Source of the DNA: Brugia malayi
Taxonomy: Eukaryota > Nematoda > Chromadorea > Rhabditida > Onchocercidae
NCBI RefSeq assembly: GCF_000002995.4
Contig: NW_025062475.1
Span: 4,316,528-4,380,527, forward strand
Reading direction: 5' to 3'
Length of the DNA stretch: 64,000 nucleotides
This document shows positions 37,901 to 52,500 of this stretch, in pieces. Below the pieces are notes generated by a model. The model was not told the DNA's origin. It worked only from the letters and a program-made list of their open reading frames with translations, and did no database searches. How positions within the stretch are numbered: the stretch's first letter is position 1; the number at the start of each line of letters is the position of its first letter. The position numbers were made by a program, and so were the translations under genes.

Positions 37901-40900
37901 CTAAAATGTAATCTTAGCTATGAAATGATGTGCTTCTTTCCTCAACTTATCCTTAAATTAATGATTTAAAAGGAAAAAGTCTATTAACCATCCTCTGTTG
38001 CACTTCCCGATGTATTACGTTTTCCTGTTGCTGCAGTTGATAATGAATTGTGTTTTGTAGTTGATAAAGAATTGTTTTTCTGGAAAAATTATAGTTTTTT
38101 AATATATTACAAATTAGTTTAATGAAAAACATCTTTACACGTCTGTATAGAATACATTTCCATTAGTAATTTTTATTAAAACAAACCATATTGCTGTGTT
38201 CACTTCGACCATATAAATTGTTTGCTGATATTATTGGCTGTTGTCTTACTATTGTTGCCGGTAAAAGATAATCAGGTGGTGCCGGAAAATCGCTATCTGA
38301 ATCCGAATGTTCACCACTAAGATATTCTTGGGATTTGTCAGCTTGTGGAGTTATACTACGTAGCTGATTCTAAAAGAATAATTTTACAGTTAATATAACA
38401 ATTTTTAATAAAATAACATTTTCAGATGTTAAAACTCTTAAGTTTCGATAGCTATCAATTAAATCTACTTCAGTTGTTAAGCTTAGGAATATCACTAACA
38501 TGAAAGATTAGTGCAAGAGATTACCATTCTTTTGCTAACACTTAAATTTCTAAAATAATTAACAGTAAAAAAATTTTACATCGTCTTATATATATATATA
38601 TATATGTATAAGTAATTATTATAAAAAAAAAAAATAAATTGTGAAGAGCTAAGAAATTAAAATAATTAATCTCAAAACATTTTTTAAATCGAACAGAAAA
38701 GAGAGGAATTATTGAACAAAAAAAAAAGAGAGGAAGTAAGTCTTACTATATTTGTTTCTCTTTTGCATTAAATTTAAAATAAAAAGTTTTCATTTTTTAC
38801 ATAAAAAATTTATAACAGACGATGAGAACGATAAAAAAATGAAATCGATTATCATTAATTGGCATTTGATACTAATATAATGGTGGTGAACTTATAAACA
38901 AGTTTGCAATTAATGCAAACATAATTACTCAGTTTTTCTTTTTTCTGCTTCCATTGTGTTATTAAAAATAAATAAAACAGGTAAAGGTGTGAAATTTGCC
39001 GACTGAAAAATAAAAAGAAAAACAATTTTCCGTTCACTAAAATTATGACCTGATAGCAGAAGCTTATCTTAATCAATGATAGAATAATAATTCTGGTAAA
39101 TTTATTACAATGCAGTTGTCATTATTTGAGTCATCTAATTTTTAAGAACAAATCAACAATTCAAAATTTCCTAAAACTTTGTTGTTGTTTTTTTTTTTTT
39201 TGTTATTTCTTTTGTTTGAATTCTATCATTAAATCATTGTTAATAAATATATTTTTCATAATAATTGCATATGATAAAGCAAGATTTACCATTAAATAAG
39301 TGTTGTCCCAAAAAAATAGCAATTTGCACATTATTAATAGTGATTAATATAGAAATAACGATTTTTAGAAGGAAAATTGCTTACATATTCGTGAAAGTTA
39401 GCTTTTGTGATTGTATCTGTACGAAGTAATTTGCTAGTCGAAGGAGTTAAATAACTATCTTCTGTAGCAAGTTTATTATAACCAAATACCGAATGGATAA
39501 AGCTTTTTTCAGGAAGCGATAGGATTGATGGTGATGATAATTCAAGATGCTGATAACAATGCTGTTGACGATTTGGTGGTGATGATGATAATGATGAAGT
39601 AAATGAATTCCTCGTATCCGAATGATTTAATTCAACTGTAACATAAGAAAAACAAAAACAAAATTTAAGATATTACCAAACACAATTGTACTAAAATTAA
39701 AAAGTTTTCAACACTGAATAAAATATATCATTGAAATTTTCCATTAATGTGATTACACCAATCGTAATTTCTCGTGTTAATTGGGTTCATAATAATATCA
39801 TTTTAAATAAATAAAAATAAAAAAACAACAAAAACAAAACCTCATAAATTTTGTAAGATTTAGGCCAAAAAATCGTGTTTTATTCATTTGCTATCTCAAT
39901 ATTTTTCAAGTCACACATTAAACAGATCATAAAATTTGATAGAATTAAAATTTCTCGTTTTTGTCTTTTTTTTTCTAATGTGAAAACTCAATTGAATATC
40001 TAAATTGCCAAAGACTTTCTTTCGTTCATATCAAAGAAAAAAAAACATTATTACAATAATAAATAGAAATATAAAGTCGTTGTTTTTCTTTTAATTCAAA
40101 TTTAAACATGATTTAAGAGAGAAATGAACAACTAACTTGACGGATAAAAATCAATTGATGCGACAGGTGAATGATCGTCAATCGAGCTACTTCGACAATT
40201 ATTCTCTATGCCAGAATCTTCCTGATGTTCTTCTAATGGTAATGAATTGGACGTTAAACACTCTTCCTTTTGCTGCAACAAATTAACTTTTAACTTTAGT
40301 AATTGAATGATTTAAATTTTAAAATATTCGAAAGCTATATACTATGGTAAATAGTTAATTCATGAATATTTATAGAATTTTTTAAATTTTACGTGCCAGA
40401 TATTTGAAGGAGAAATTTTGAATAGTGAAATAATTAAATATGAGATATTATCACATTTACACATACCTTCTTCAACAATACATTTATAATTAAAATACAT
40501 TTTTTTCTTTTAATTTATACTAAAATATCATTTAATCATTAATGCTTTTGTCAATAAGATCATACTTCACAATTTTTAATTTATTTACATCCTTCACTAT
40601 TTATTATATTATTAATTATATTAATATTTGCTTTCTTTTCACCTATGATTTTTATTCAAAACGTATATTAAAACTTGTAAAAAAAAATGCAGAAAAATCT
40701 TATTTAATGTCAACTGTCATATGTCAAAAAAGATAAATTGGTCAAAGAATTTATTTCTTATTATTGTCTTTTATATAAATGCAATCTTTAATCTTAAAAC
40801 AGTTTAATGGAATAGTAGAATAAAAGGCAGAAATTTGCATAGTTGGACGACCAACACAGCATGTAACATAAAACTCAATGCCAAATAGCATTTCATTTCT

Positions 40901-43900
40901 CATTTTTCTTCTTTTTTAATAAATCATTATTTTATCAAATTCATCAAATAAAGATAAAGTTTAAAAGCGAAATGATTAAAAAACAATTTTTGATGACTGA
41001 AATGTAATTCACAATTTCGTAATTTCAATTCAAAATTAAAGTTATGGTTGTGGTTTGAATATGAATTATAAATATGTTAATAAAAGTAAGTAGATGCACG
41101 AATTTTTTTGCACAAGTAATAATAGATTAATGATAAAAGCAGAAATCAATTAATAGATAACTCAACAATAGTATACTTTAAAAAAAAGAAGAGAAATAAG
41201 ACAAGAAGAAAACAGTAATTTGAGGTTTAATAATAAAAAAAAAGTCGACTAGTAATTATCTATTCATCCTAAATCGACGTACTCTACTAATAAATAAGTA
41301 ATGAATAAAGGTAAATTAAGCAATAAATACGAAACATTGTTATTGAATGAAGCAAAAAGCAAAGTTATATGTATAATTTTTGTTATATTGCATTTACAAA
41401 TTAAATGATAACGAATAAATGATAAAAAGAGAAATAAAAATACTGAAATGAATAGAAAATTAAATCATTTCAATACCAAAATTCTGCAAGAATACTGTTG
41501 AAATAAAAATTCTAATCGCAGTTTGTGGTATGAAATTTGTCATTCCAGTAGTTTTATTTCCTTCAATGATACAGCTTTTATTATGACCATTTATTACTAT
41601 TATTTATTTATTTATTTACTGTCATTATTTTATATTAATATTATAACAATTATTATTATCTGTTTTAATATTACAATCAATATTAGTATCATTATGTTAA
41701 TATTATTCATTATATCATATCCCTTTTGTTAATATACTGATAATTAATACTTTAAATTAATGATTTGCTTTATGAAACGCTATATTTCCATATATAATGA
41801 ATTATACATCAAATATAATAAAAATTCCGTAAAATTAACATTTTTTTCGGCGATATCACTCAGTGATTTAACAAATTTTTTTTTAAAAAAAGCTCGATAT
41901 TAAATGTATAGTTAAGTTCGAAATTTTATATTATTTAGAAAGCCATAAATTAATTAATGAAATTTAGCCATGCACTTATTATTCGACTTGAATACATATT
42001 AGTAAAGAATATAAAGTTTGAAATTAAATTCAAACTTCTCTGATCCATAGTAATAACTGAAATATTCTTGATTCATAATATAATTTGACATCATTATTCC
42101 TCCTAATATTTTGAGAATGAAAATCAGGATTTTATAACTGAACAGAAAATTATGCAACAATATTTGTTGAATATAGTGTCCTATCAAAGCTAATTATTTT
42201 AAAAAAAACAATTTCCTTATCCTCTTTTTTAATTTCCATTTTTATTTTCTAAAACACCTGCATTTGAAATGAACTATACCGAATTATACAGAAAAAGACA
42301 AGAAATTGGAGCATAAAATTTTAAAATTGTTTTTTGAAACCGTATAACTTTCAATTGGTTACAGAAATATTTATTTTGCTTTTTTTTTTTAATTTATATC
42401 TTTCCAATTCGTTCTCTTTCCCCATTACATCTATACATAATTATATATGATAATTAACTCGCAATGCTTAATCAGTTACAAACTTGTAAAGTTTAACTTA
42501 CTAATTGAACTGAATAATTCTAAAAGCTGAATTGATTAATATACCAATAAATTTTCCCAGATTACTACCATTTTTGAATGTTCAATGCATTATTTTTGGA
42601 TTTAATGCTTGGATTAAATATTTTTATTAAAAGAAAATGATTAAATTCGTTGATCCCAGAGATCCTTCATATTTCCTTTATAATCTTTTCTTATTCGTTC
42701 TGGATTTCTCATCTTTCCCATAATTTAATCATCCAATATTCTTTTCCTGATATTTTGTCTTTTCTGTAAAAACGTTATCTATTTGTCTGATATTCAAGCA
42801 AATATTCTACTTATATTTTCTGCTTCCTTTTTGAATGACAAATCGAATTTGACAAAATTGTAAAGTAAATAGTGCAAAAGAATATACTATACAATAAACA
42901 AACACAGATGCGATGTGATAAAATATTAACCAGGTATTAGAGCAAAGGAAATAAAGAGAAAAACAAGTCTTATAATGATAAAAAAAATTGCTATCAAGTA
43001 ACTACAAAACTATTTTAATTAATCATTTCTTTACCTTTCTTTTTACTTAATGATTAGATTTATCTGCGTTAATATGAAATCATTTACATTAACATCAGAT
43101 TAATTTAAAGTTAGACAACAAAGTTTTGTATGTTATTTATTCTTATGAGTAACTTTCATTTTCTTTTTTAGGAAGTTACAGAAACGAAAACGGTTACCAA
43201 CGACAATCAGATCTATTGGAAAATTGCAGCAGCCCGATGCGGGGCTCGAACCCGCGACAGCCAGATTAAGAGTCTGGTGCTCTACCGACTGAGCTAACCG
43301 GGCTCAGGCGTAGCCTCTTGAAATGTTCTTAGAAACTGAAGAAATTGAATTCTTAAGTGTTGTAGTAATTTTTCAAGATTTTTCAAATTTAGCAATATAT
43401 GCATTACTATTTTCCAAAAAATCAATTACGGTCTATTTTTGGTAAATTACTAATTTTAATGATACCGAAAATTGGCAAACTGACCTTTAAATCCTTTGCT
43501 TTCTTTTTTATTGTTTGAATAGTAAAGAGGACTAGCAAAAATTGAGTTAATTATTGAATTAGTTATCAAAAGTTTTTATCCATTCATAGGCAAGTTAGGT
43601 ATATTTAAAAAAGTTACAAATAATTCAATTTTAAATTCAGTCAATAATAATTAAAAAATTTTTTAAAAGCAGGAAAAAGAGTAAAAAATTAAAAAAAAAG
43701 GAAGAAAAAAAGCAAAGTGAAAATAAAATAATTTAGCTGAGATAAACAATTTTTGTCCAATAATCATAAAATTTTCTTTCAAAAATGGAACTGCCATCTT
43801 GATTCATAATGTCATCTTAACTCATTTGCAAGCAAATGAATTTAAAAATTTGGAACGCAATCAATTAAGGCCAGTGATTACAAAACTTTCCAATGGTTAA

Positions 43901-46900
43901 GGAATGCCGATAAAAGATCGTTGTCAGTCTCTAACATTTATCATTATTGTGTGCTACCTAGAGGTCATATCAAATAAATATCTTTCATTATTTTTCTCTC
44001 AAGATGAACTTTTAAGTGATAGCACTATATTAAATGGTTTTTTCTAATGCAATGAACCATTTATTGTAAATTTTACTGATGCAATGTTGAAAGTCAAATG
44101 ACGTTTGATTAATTTTTCAAGGATACTTCTTATGATTATGAGGATGATGATGGCATGATGATAATGATAAAGACAAAGATGGTGGTAATGATAACAATAA
44201 TAATGGCAACTTTAAATAATTATCAACAAAGGAAGTAGAAAATTTAACAATAGCAAAAAGTTTGTCTACTTGAATTGAACTTTTGTAATAGCATTATTGT
44301 TATTATTATCATTATTGATATTATTATTATTATTATTATTATCATTCTTCATATTATTATTATTGCCATTATTATTATTATTATTATTATTATTGTTATT
44401 GTTGTTGTTATTATTGTTATTAATATGTAAATTCCAAAGAAGAAATTAAATTTTATAAATAAAAAAAAACGAAGGAAAATTTCATTAAAAATGTTATTTA
44501 AGTAAAAATGAAAGTGTCCGATGAAAAGCGAAAAATTAGTGATAGAAACGTTAACTGCTGCATTTCATTGAATAATGAAATTGTAGAAATCGTATTGGAG
44601 TACATGATGCAAAATGGTGTCATTTGATGAACTCTGACCCAAAAAAGGGGTAAATACCATAAGGAATACAAGATTTTGTGATAAAAAGAATGTTAAACTT
44701 TTCGAAATAGATTTAAAATATAGAAAATTAATTAGTATTTAGAAAATAATGTTAGGCAAAAATTTCAAGTATTAAACGGGAAATTAATTTTCTATAATAG
44801 TAGTAACGGTGTTTCCACCTGACAGATTATAGTAATACTGAAACAGAAATGTCAACCGATAGGTTTATTGGCGATGAATATTGTTGTTACTGATGTTTAT
44901 GTATATCTATGCATGTGTGTCTACGTGTATGTGAGTGCATGTATGTATGTGTATGTGTGTATGTATGCATGTATGTACGTCTGTTGATGGTATTGTGATG
45001 ATGCTATTTTCGTTAATGTCATTAGTACATTAAAATGAAATGAGGACAGTAGCAATAGTATCGTCGCTATCCTTCACCACCTCTGTTCCAATAATCTATC
45101 CCCACAACTTTCTTGAGCCAATGAAATCTACTCGAGAATTATGCTCTCGAGATTTAGTCAATTTTCTCTAAAATAGCAGCAAAATGTGACAAATTGTAAA
45201 AATTGATTATCTCTCATACTTTCAGTAAGTACTTTTATTCTGCATTAAAATGAAAAATTTTCTCTTCTTAACATTCAATTAATTCTCTTATCAATTATCA
45301 CAATGCTAATTAATGAAACAAGAAAGAAAATTTAAAGTGTAAAGTTGAGGAAAAGTTTTCATTCAATCATTTTATTACATCATTTACGTAGAAGAAGATA
45401 GAGCGGTTAAAGAGGACAATTCAGTGATAAGAAAAGATAAACGAATTATAGAGATATATGATATCAGTATTAATTAATAATCAGATTATTTTTAAGGAAA
45501 GATAATCTATTTTTCTTTTTTTTGTCAGCTTTGGTACATGAATTTTTTAATAACTAATGCGTATGTATTTGCAAATAAATTTTAGAAAAAAAAAGAGGAA
45601 AAAGAATTGATATTTATGAATTCATTTTTATTTTATAAAATCATATAAATGATTTAACTTGTTTGTTTATAAAATTTAAAAAAAAAAAAAAATTATAAAA
45701 TTTAGACAAATTTAAACATGCCGAATCATTTAAACGTTGCTAATTTTAATGTTAGAAAATTAGTATATAATGCTTAGGAATTTAAAGTTGAAAATTTTTT
45801 CCTATGAGATTGATAAGAGTCATTAATCATATTTCTTTATTTTAATCGTATACTAGATTGTTTCTAAAGTGTATCATTTACAAAACGAATACTATATACT
45901 AACTATTATGGAAAGAACGTAAAATACTCGTTCATTATTTTTAATCATAAAATTTCTGACGCACGAACGTAAAATACGTCACCCACTACACGAACAATTC
46001 GTGTAACAAACAAGCGATAAGTTTGATATGTTTATTAGTTCTTGAATAATTTAATATGCACACAAAAAAAAAGCCCAAATGAATTTAAAAGACATATTGG
46101 GAAATTTTATTTAGTAAAAGTATATTAAAACCATTAAAATAATTCCAAATGACAAGTAATACTTAAGAAAGAAACAAAATGATGCATATAGGTATAAATT
46201 ATGAATTTTATTAACAATAGCCAATTTAATGATATAACATACTGGAAAAGAATTCGTTTTATTTTCATTCCTTCCGTTTCATTTTTTATTTTTCTATTTA
46301 ATCTTACGTGGACGTTTATTTCTAACTAAAAATACCTACCATTTTTAGAGGTAAGAATAAGAATACAAATAGATGTAAAGATCATAAGAAAAAAAAAAAA
46401 GAAAAATATCAAAAATTATTATTGGAACGGAAGAAGAGAAAAGAAAAAACCGTGAAAGTTTAGATTAAAAAATGTACAATATAATATATTTATATAGGTT
46501 AATTTTTTAAGCATAAAGTTAAACGTAGAAAAAAAGGCGATTTAAACGTTAAAATACTTAAACACGTTTACTATTTGCATATGTATTCATTTATGTGTAT
46601 GTTTTTAATATATTTATATACAATATAATAATTTATGAATGTAAAGTTAAACAAATCGATTGTGTGTCAATGTAATGGTAGAAATTAAATGCTATTAATT
46701 CATAGTTAGAAGTGTATTTAAATTAAACTATATTTAAAAAAATCATTTCTTAGAATTATTTCTTTTTTTTGAAAAACTTATTAACCTTTTTTGAATCATT
46801 GATATTATCATTTGTTGAATGTTGTCGATGTTGTTTCTCTTTTTCTTTCTGTTGTTGATTTTGTTGAATTATTTTACTTTCAATAATATCTTCTCGTTTT

Positions 46901-49530
46901 TTGTCACTAAACTTTCTTCCAAAAATATTTTATTAATTTCAGATTTTCTAATCAGCAATTGATAATTTTCAAATTAGCACAAGCTAAAAACTATGCATGA
47001 TAAATTTCATGCAACAACAATTATTTTGATTTTTATTATGATGAAAAATTCTAAAAACACTATATGACACAAATAGATTTATACATATTGCTGTCTCTTA
47101 TCTATCTAAGATAATCTGCCAATGATAATTAATGATATTCATTCGTTCGCTATTTGTTTAGAAAAGAATTTTTTCGTCTTTTTAAATATTTTAATCCTTA
47201 AATTTAAAAAAAAAATTAAAGAGACAGAAACCTTTTAGAAATACTTTCATCTTTCCATCTTAATATAGCTGTCTTTCGTTTTGATAACCAGGAATCTAAA
47301 TTTGATTGCCATCCTGTCTCATCCTCATCATCATTACACTGAAATTATTAAAAAAATTCCAAATTATTTTAGCAATATCTAAATTTTTCTAAATTCTTTC
47401 CCTTAAATAGAAAACTAAATTTTACTAAAAATGTTATATACATATATATACGTAGCACCGATGAATTCAAAAAGCTAACAAAAAAATTAAAATGAAAAGT
47501 TGATAAAGCTGGAACAAGAATTCAATGTATTCAAATCCAAATTTACTGCTTATATTTTGATGAATTGAAAATATTAGAAAATAAATTTAAGTATGAATTT
47601 AATGTACCATATTTTTGCGAGCTTCATCACGTATCCTTTTCTGTTGATCAGATATGATAAGTTGTTGTTTAGCTTGTTCGCATAATGCAGTTGCGCCTGA
47701 TTGTGCGGTAACAAATTGTAAAGGATTATGTGCTACCTGTAAATGAGAAATGTAATTCATATTAACAATAAAATTTACGATTAATATTAGCGAGGTATAT
47801 TGCATAGATTTTATTTTTGTTTATTTTCTATATTTAACAAAATTGATTTGTTAGAAATGTTTGTTTAATAATGAAATAATGATTTTTCTGACTGGAAACT
47901 GGAATTTACTAAAATTAAATTTAAAAATTTATTAAAATATTGACGTGTAAATTGAAGATGTAGAAATAATTGTGATGAAAAAGAACTACCTATATCACTG
48001 AATTGACGTTAAATTCATGCAAAGGTTTATAATATAATAAATATTGAACAATTTTAATAACTTATTCCTGATTTCTAATTTTTTGTTTAAAAATTTGCTG
48101 CTGATAAAAGTTAAAATTTATAATAATTAATAATTTCCATTAATAAATTAAAAAATAAGTGGTAAATTGTGTTTTACTATAATAATTACTTCCTGTAAAT
48201 TATAAATTAATATTTCACAAAAAAAAAAGAAAAAAAAAATTGTGAGATGTATGAAAAAAAAAAAAAAACTGCTATTAAAATAACAAAAAGCTGGAGATTA
48301 TCTAACAAATGTACCAAAAAATTATTATTAAAATTGAAAAAAGGTAGTCAGAAGATCATTTTACTCATTACTTTCAAGTTTTACAACTTTTCTTTATTTA
48401 AATCACAAAAAATCAAATAATTCATTATTGCAAACAATAAAATTACATGCAAGTATTCCTTTCTTGTTCATTATTTCTTGTCAGACATAAATTGAACAAA
48501 AAACTAACAATTTAAATTTGTTTCACTCTTATAATCTGGTAACTTTAACATATTTTTTAAAATAATTTTTTAATTACTAAAACTGCTTTATGCACATCAG
48601 AAAAAACCGTACTAAACGGATTAAATGAAACTTAAAGATTTTTATTGTGCTTTTAAGACTAAATCTAAAATTTTAAATTAGAAAGTACTATTTGTTTACT
48701 ATAACTTGACTCTCAAAATAATAAAAAATCACAATTAATAAAATTTTATCTTTTTTTTTTAAATTTCAATTTGAATAAAATTAAAATTTCCAAAGCATTC
48801 TATTAAAAGTGAAAATTTTAATCAAAAGTTCGAAGTTCATTAAAATTTATTGGATTATGAGATGAAATAATGAATTTGTTTAATGAAATTATAAAAAAAT
48901 TTACCTGATTTTAATTATAAATAATGGAATGGAATCATACCTGTGAAGTAAGCTTAAGTTGTTGTCTAGTCGGAATCAATCGTTCACTACTTTCTGTATT
49001 GTGTTCACTATTGTATGATGGACCGCTACGGCTACCGTTTGTTCCGGTCGAATAACTGCAAGGTACAAATAATCAGAGTAATAGAAATTTATTCGGAATT
49101 TTAAAAAATAAAAATTAATCAAAAATTTTAAGCCAAATCATTAGCTTTTTTATTTATGAAAAGTAAAAAGAAATATATCTGAGAAAGGAAAATGAAATTG
49201 ATTTTTCATCCTACAATAAGTTAAAACTGTATGGAAATTTTCATCATTTAATAAGTTAAAATTATTAAATATAAATTTAAAATAAAGTATTTACTAGCTA
49301 ATGCTATTTATAATAGGTAAATAAATGATAAGAAATAAACAAAGTTGAAATTTGAACCTGCTCAGTTCTTCAGCAGAATATTCACTATTTAAGTCGGCCA
49401 AATACTTTTTTACTGTATAATTATAATCCATTGTTGTGACCACTCCCTAAAACTAAAATTTTTCCAAAAAAGAAAAAAAAAATTATTACAAATATTTTTT
49501 GAACTATGTTAATTTGATTAGCTAATAAAA

Positions 49531-49571
<41 letters not shown>

Positions 49572-52500
49572 AAAGAAAAACAAGCAAAAAGAAGGCTAAG
49601 AATTCATAATTAAAAACATTCACACTTCATTAATTTATTCAAGCAAAAATTAACAAACGAACTATTTTTGAATATCATTTTAAAAGCCTTTCAGTAGTTC
49701 AATAAGTCATTTTTAAACTGCTAATTAATCAAATGAATTATGCATTATATAATAATTAGTGCCATAAAATTATATTATTTAGTTAAAGAAGAATAATTCG
49801 ATATATATTCAGGTGTAAATCTTGAATTCTCTAGAAACAGTTAAAGTTTGTAGAAGCAATATGTGAGTGCAAAAGTAAATGCATGCATATTTATATAACA
49901 AATGGTAAATTTTACACAAAAAAATTGAATGATTTCCACAAATTTCTATGAAAAAAAAAAAAAAGGAATATTGAGTATACAAGTAAAGAATTTATAAATT
50001 CTAATTTATAAAAGAAATAGAAATATTAAGTTTATATTTATGGAGAAAAGAGCATCTACTATAATTTTGTACTATATAATAAAATATTTATCTACTATAA
50101 TAAAAAAATATCTACTATGATAAAATATTAATTACTGAGTAAAAAAACTGGTCTAATTATAAATGAATAAATAAATCATCAATTATTTAAGTAATCAATA
50201 TGAAATACTGTAAGAATATTATTAACTCATACAATTAGTTATACAACGAAAAAAAAATAATGACTTCATCATAATTAATTCCAAGATGAACTTTATATAT
50301 TATAAAAGGGGGATAATTATAGTGGTAAGCACATGTAATTAGTATTATTTTAGAACATGATAATTAGTACGATCGTCTGATGTACGATTATAAAATGATA
50401 TGAAAGCATTTAGAACTAATGAAAGTAAGATTATTATACTTTTAAATTTATCACATCAGTTAATGTTTTATTTATTCGTTTTTTCTTTTGAATATTTCTT
50501 AAAGATTTTTTTTTAAGAAAAAAGGAGGAAAAGGAAATATCGAAGTAAACATTAGCATGAAGAAAGTAAACATTAGCATGTCTTATGCTGCATTACAGTG
50601 AAAAATTTAACAAAATAAATGAGTCATATTTTAAGAAGAAAAGAAAAAAAATGAAACAGATTTCCGATATGAATTTACCAATGAATAATTTAATTTCGAT
50701 AAAATTCATTATTTTATTCTACCAATAAAAACGAGAAATAAAGAAATTTTTTAAAGGCATTTAAATTACTATTATAATATATAATAAATAAAAGGATAAA
50801 TTAAAAAAGTAGTCTTAGTGTTAACATGCTAATAAAAATTTAATTTAAATTTAACAATTCGAAAATTTCTCATTCATTGAGACAATGACTTTTACAGTAA
50901 TAAATCATATCATATTGTTTTTGATTGGATCTAACCAAATATAATTAATTATTATGCTTTTTTTTCTTCTTTTTTTTTTTTTTGATTTAAAAGAGATATG
51001 TAAAAGTACTAATTTATTTTACAATCCATTCTTTCATAGAAAGGCTAAGTAAAATATACATAGTACTTGATGTTAAACAGCAGTTTTTTCATATTTATTA
51101 GTGTGAAATTATTATTCGTAAATTAAAATGTTGTAAATTAACGAAATATATTTTAAAAAGTTAAGATTTAAAATAATACACATGAAAAAAATTTAATATA
51201 TGATTATAGTTTAATAATATTAATTATAAATTGGTATTTTATTCTAAGATATTATAATCAAAAGTTTCAGCCTCAAATATAATACACAATCTAATCAAAT
51301 AATGAATAAAATTTCAAAATCGATAAATTTTTTTTTAAAAAAGAGAAAAGGAAGAGAAACGAATAAACCTCGTCACTACTGCTTGTTGTATTCAATTGTG
51401 TACGATTAGAAATTTCATCGTTGAAACTGCTGCAACAATACTTAAGACGATAATTTGTTGTATGATAAATAGCATAAATGCACAATTAAAAGAAAAAAAA
51501 TAACAATAATAAAAAAAAAATCTCCCACAAACATTTTTGTTCTTTTTTTGAAAACTTTTTTTACATTTTTTTTAAAAAAAAAGAAAAAAGAAGTCGAATG
51601 TTTCTACATTACAATAATATTTATTTATTCATCTTATTTTTTTTTTTCTAAATTTTTTTATCTAAGAAATCAAAAACTAAAAGTACTACTTATGTATATT
51701 GTGCTAAAATCAAATTATTATGAGTAATAAGCAAAATAATAAGTAGCAAAGCAAACTGATATAAGAATTGATAAATCATATAGCTATAACAATTCTTATA
51801 CCTTTATAAAATAACCTAAATAGCAACTATTGCTGTCAGACTTTATAAAATATACTAAGGTTAGACAAAATAAGCCTAGATGATAATTATTGTTCCAAAC
51901 TTAATAGATTAATTTTAATTTCCAAATTTGGATCTACTTGAAGATGCCAAATTTAGATTTACTTGAAGATGTTTCATAAAATATACTAACGTTAGCCAAA
52001 CTAAGCTTACGTAACAATGTTTGTGTCTCACTAATTGTCCGTTTGTTCCTTCATCTTACTTGAATATAATTCGTAAACATTGTAATATTAGCTATAAAAA
52101 TTTGATTTTAAAATGTTAAACATTAGGATAAGCAATATATAAGCATACGGCTTTTATCGTTTAATCAAACAAGTATATAAAATGATCTATGAATTTTTGC
52201 TCCAAGCATATAAGTAATAGTTCTACTTTAAAATTTGATTAGTTATATAACTTTCTTTAGCATACAATCAATTCTTATATGACCGCATGATCGGAATGAA
52301 TAGCAAATCGTTATAATATCATTCATGTGCTTATATAAATAAAAGATCGTTTTGAATGATCAATTATTTGTGATATATGCAATATTTTAACTAATTAATT
52401 AATAAAAAATCAAATTTAAATCAAAAGAGATGATTATGATATTACTATCAATTTTATTTTATTATGTATTATGAAAAGGAAAAATATGTAATCTCAACAA

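Noticed and set aside
44292..44983. CRISPR-like or satellite array
   Set aside because: These are simple trinucleotide and tetranucleotide microsatellites without spacers.
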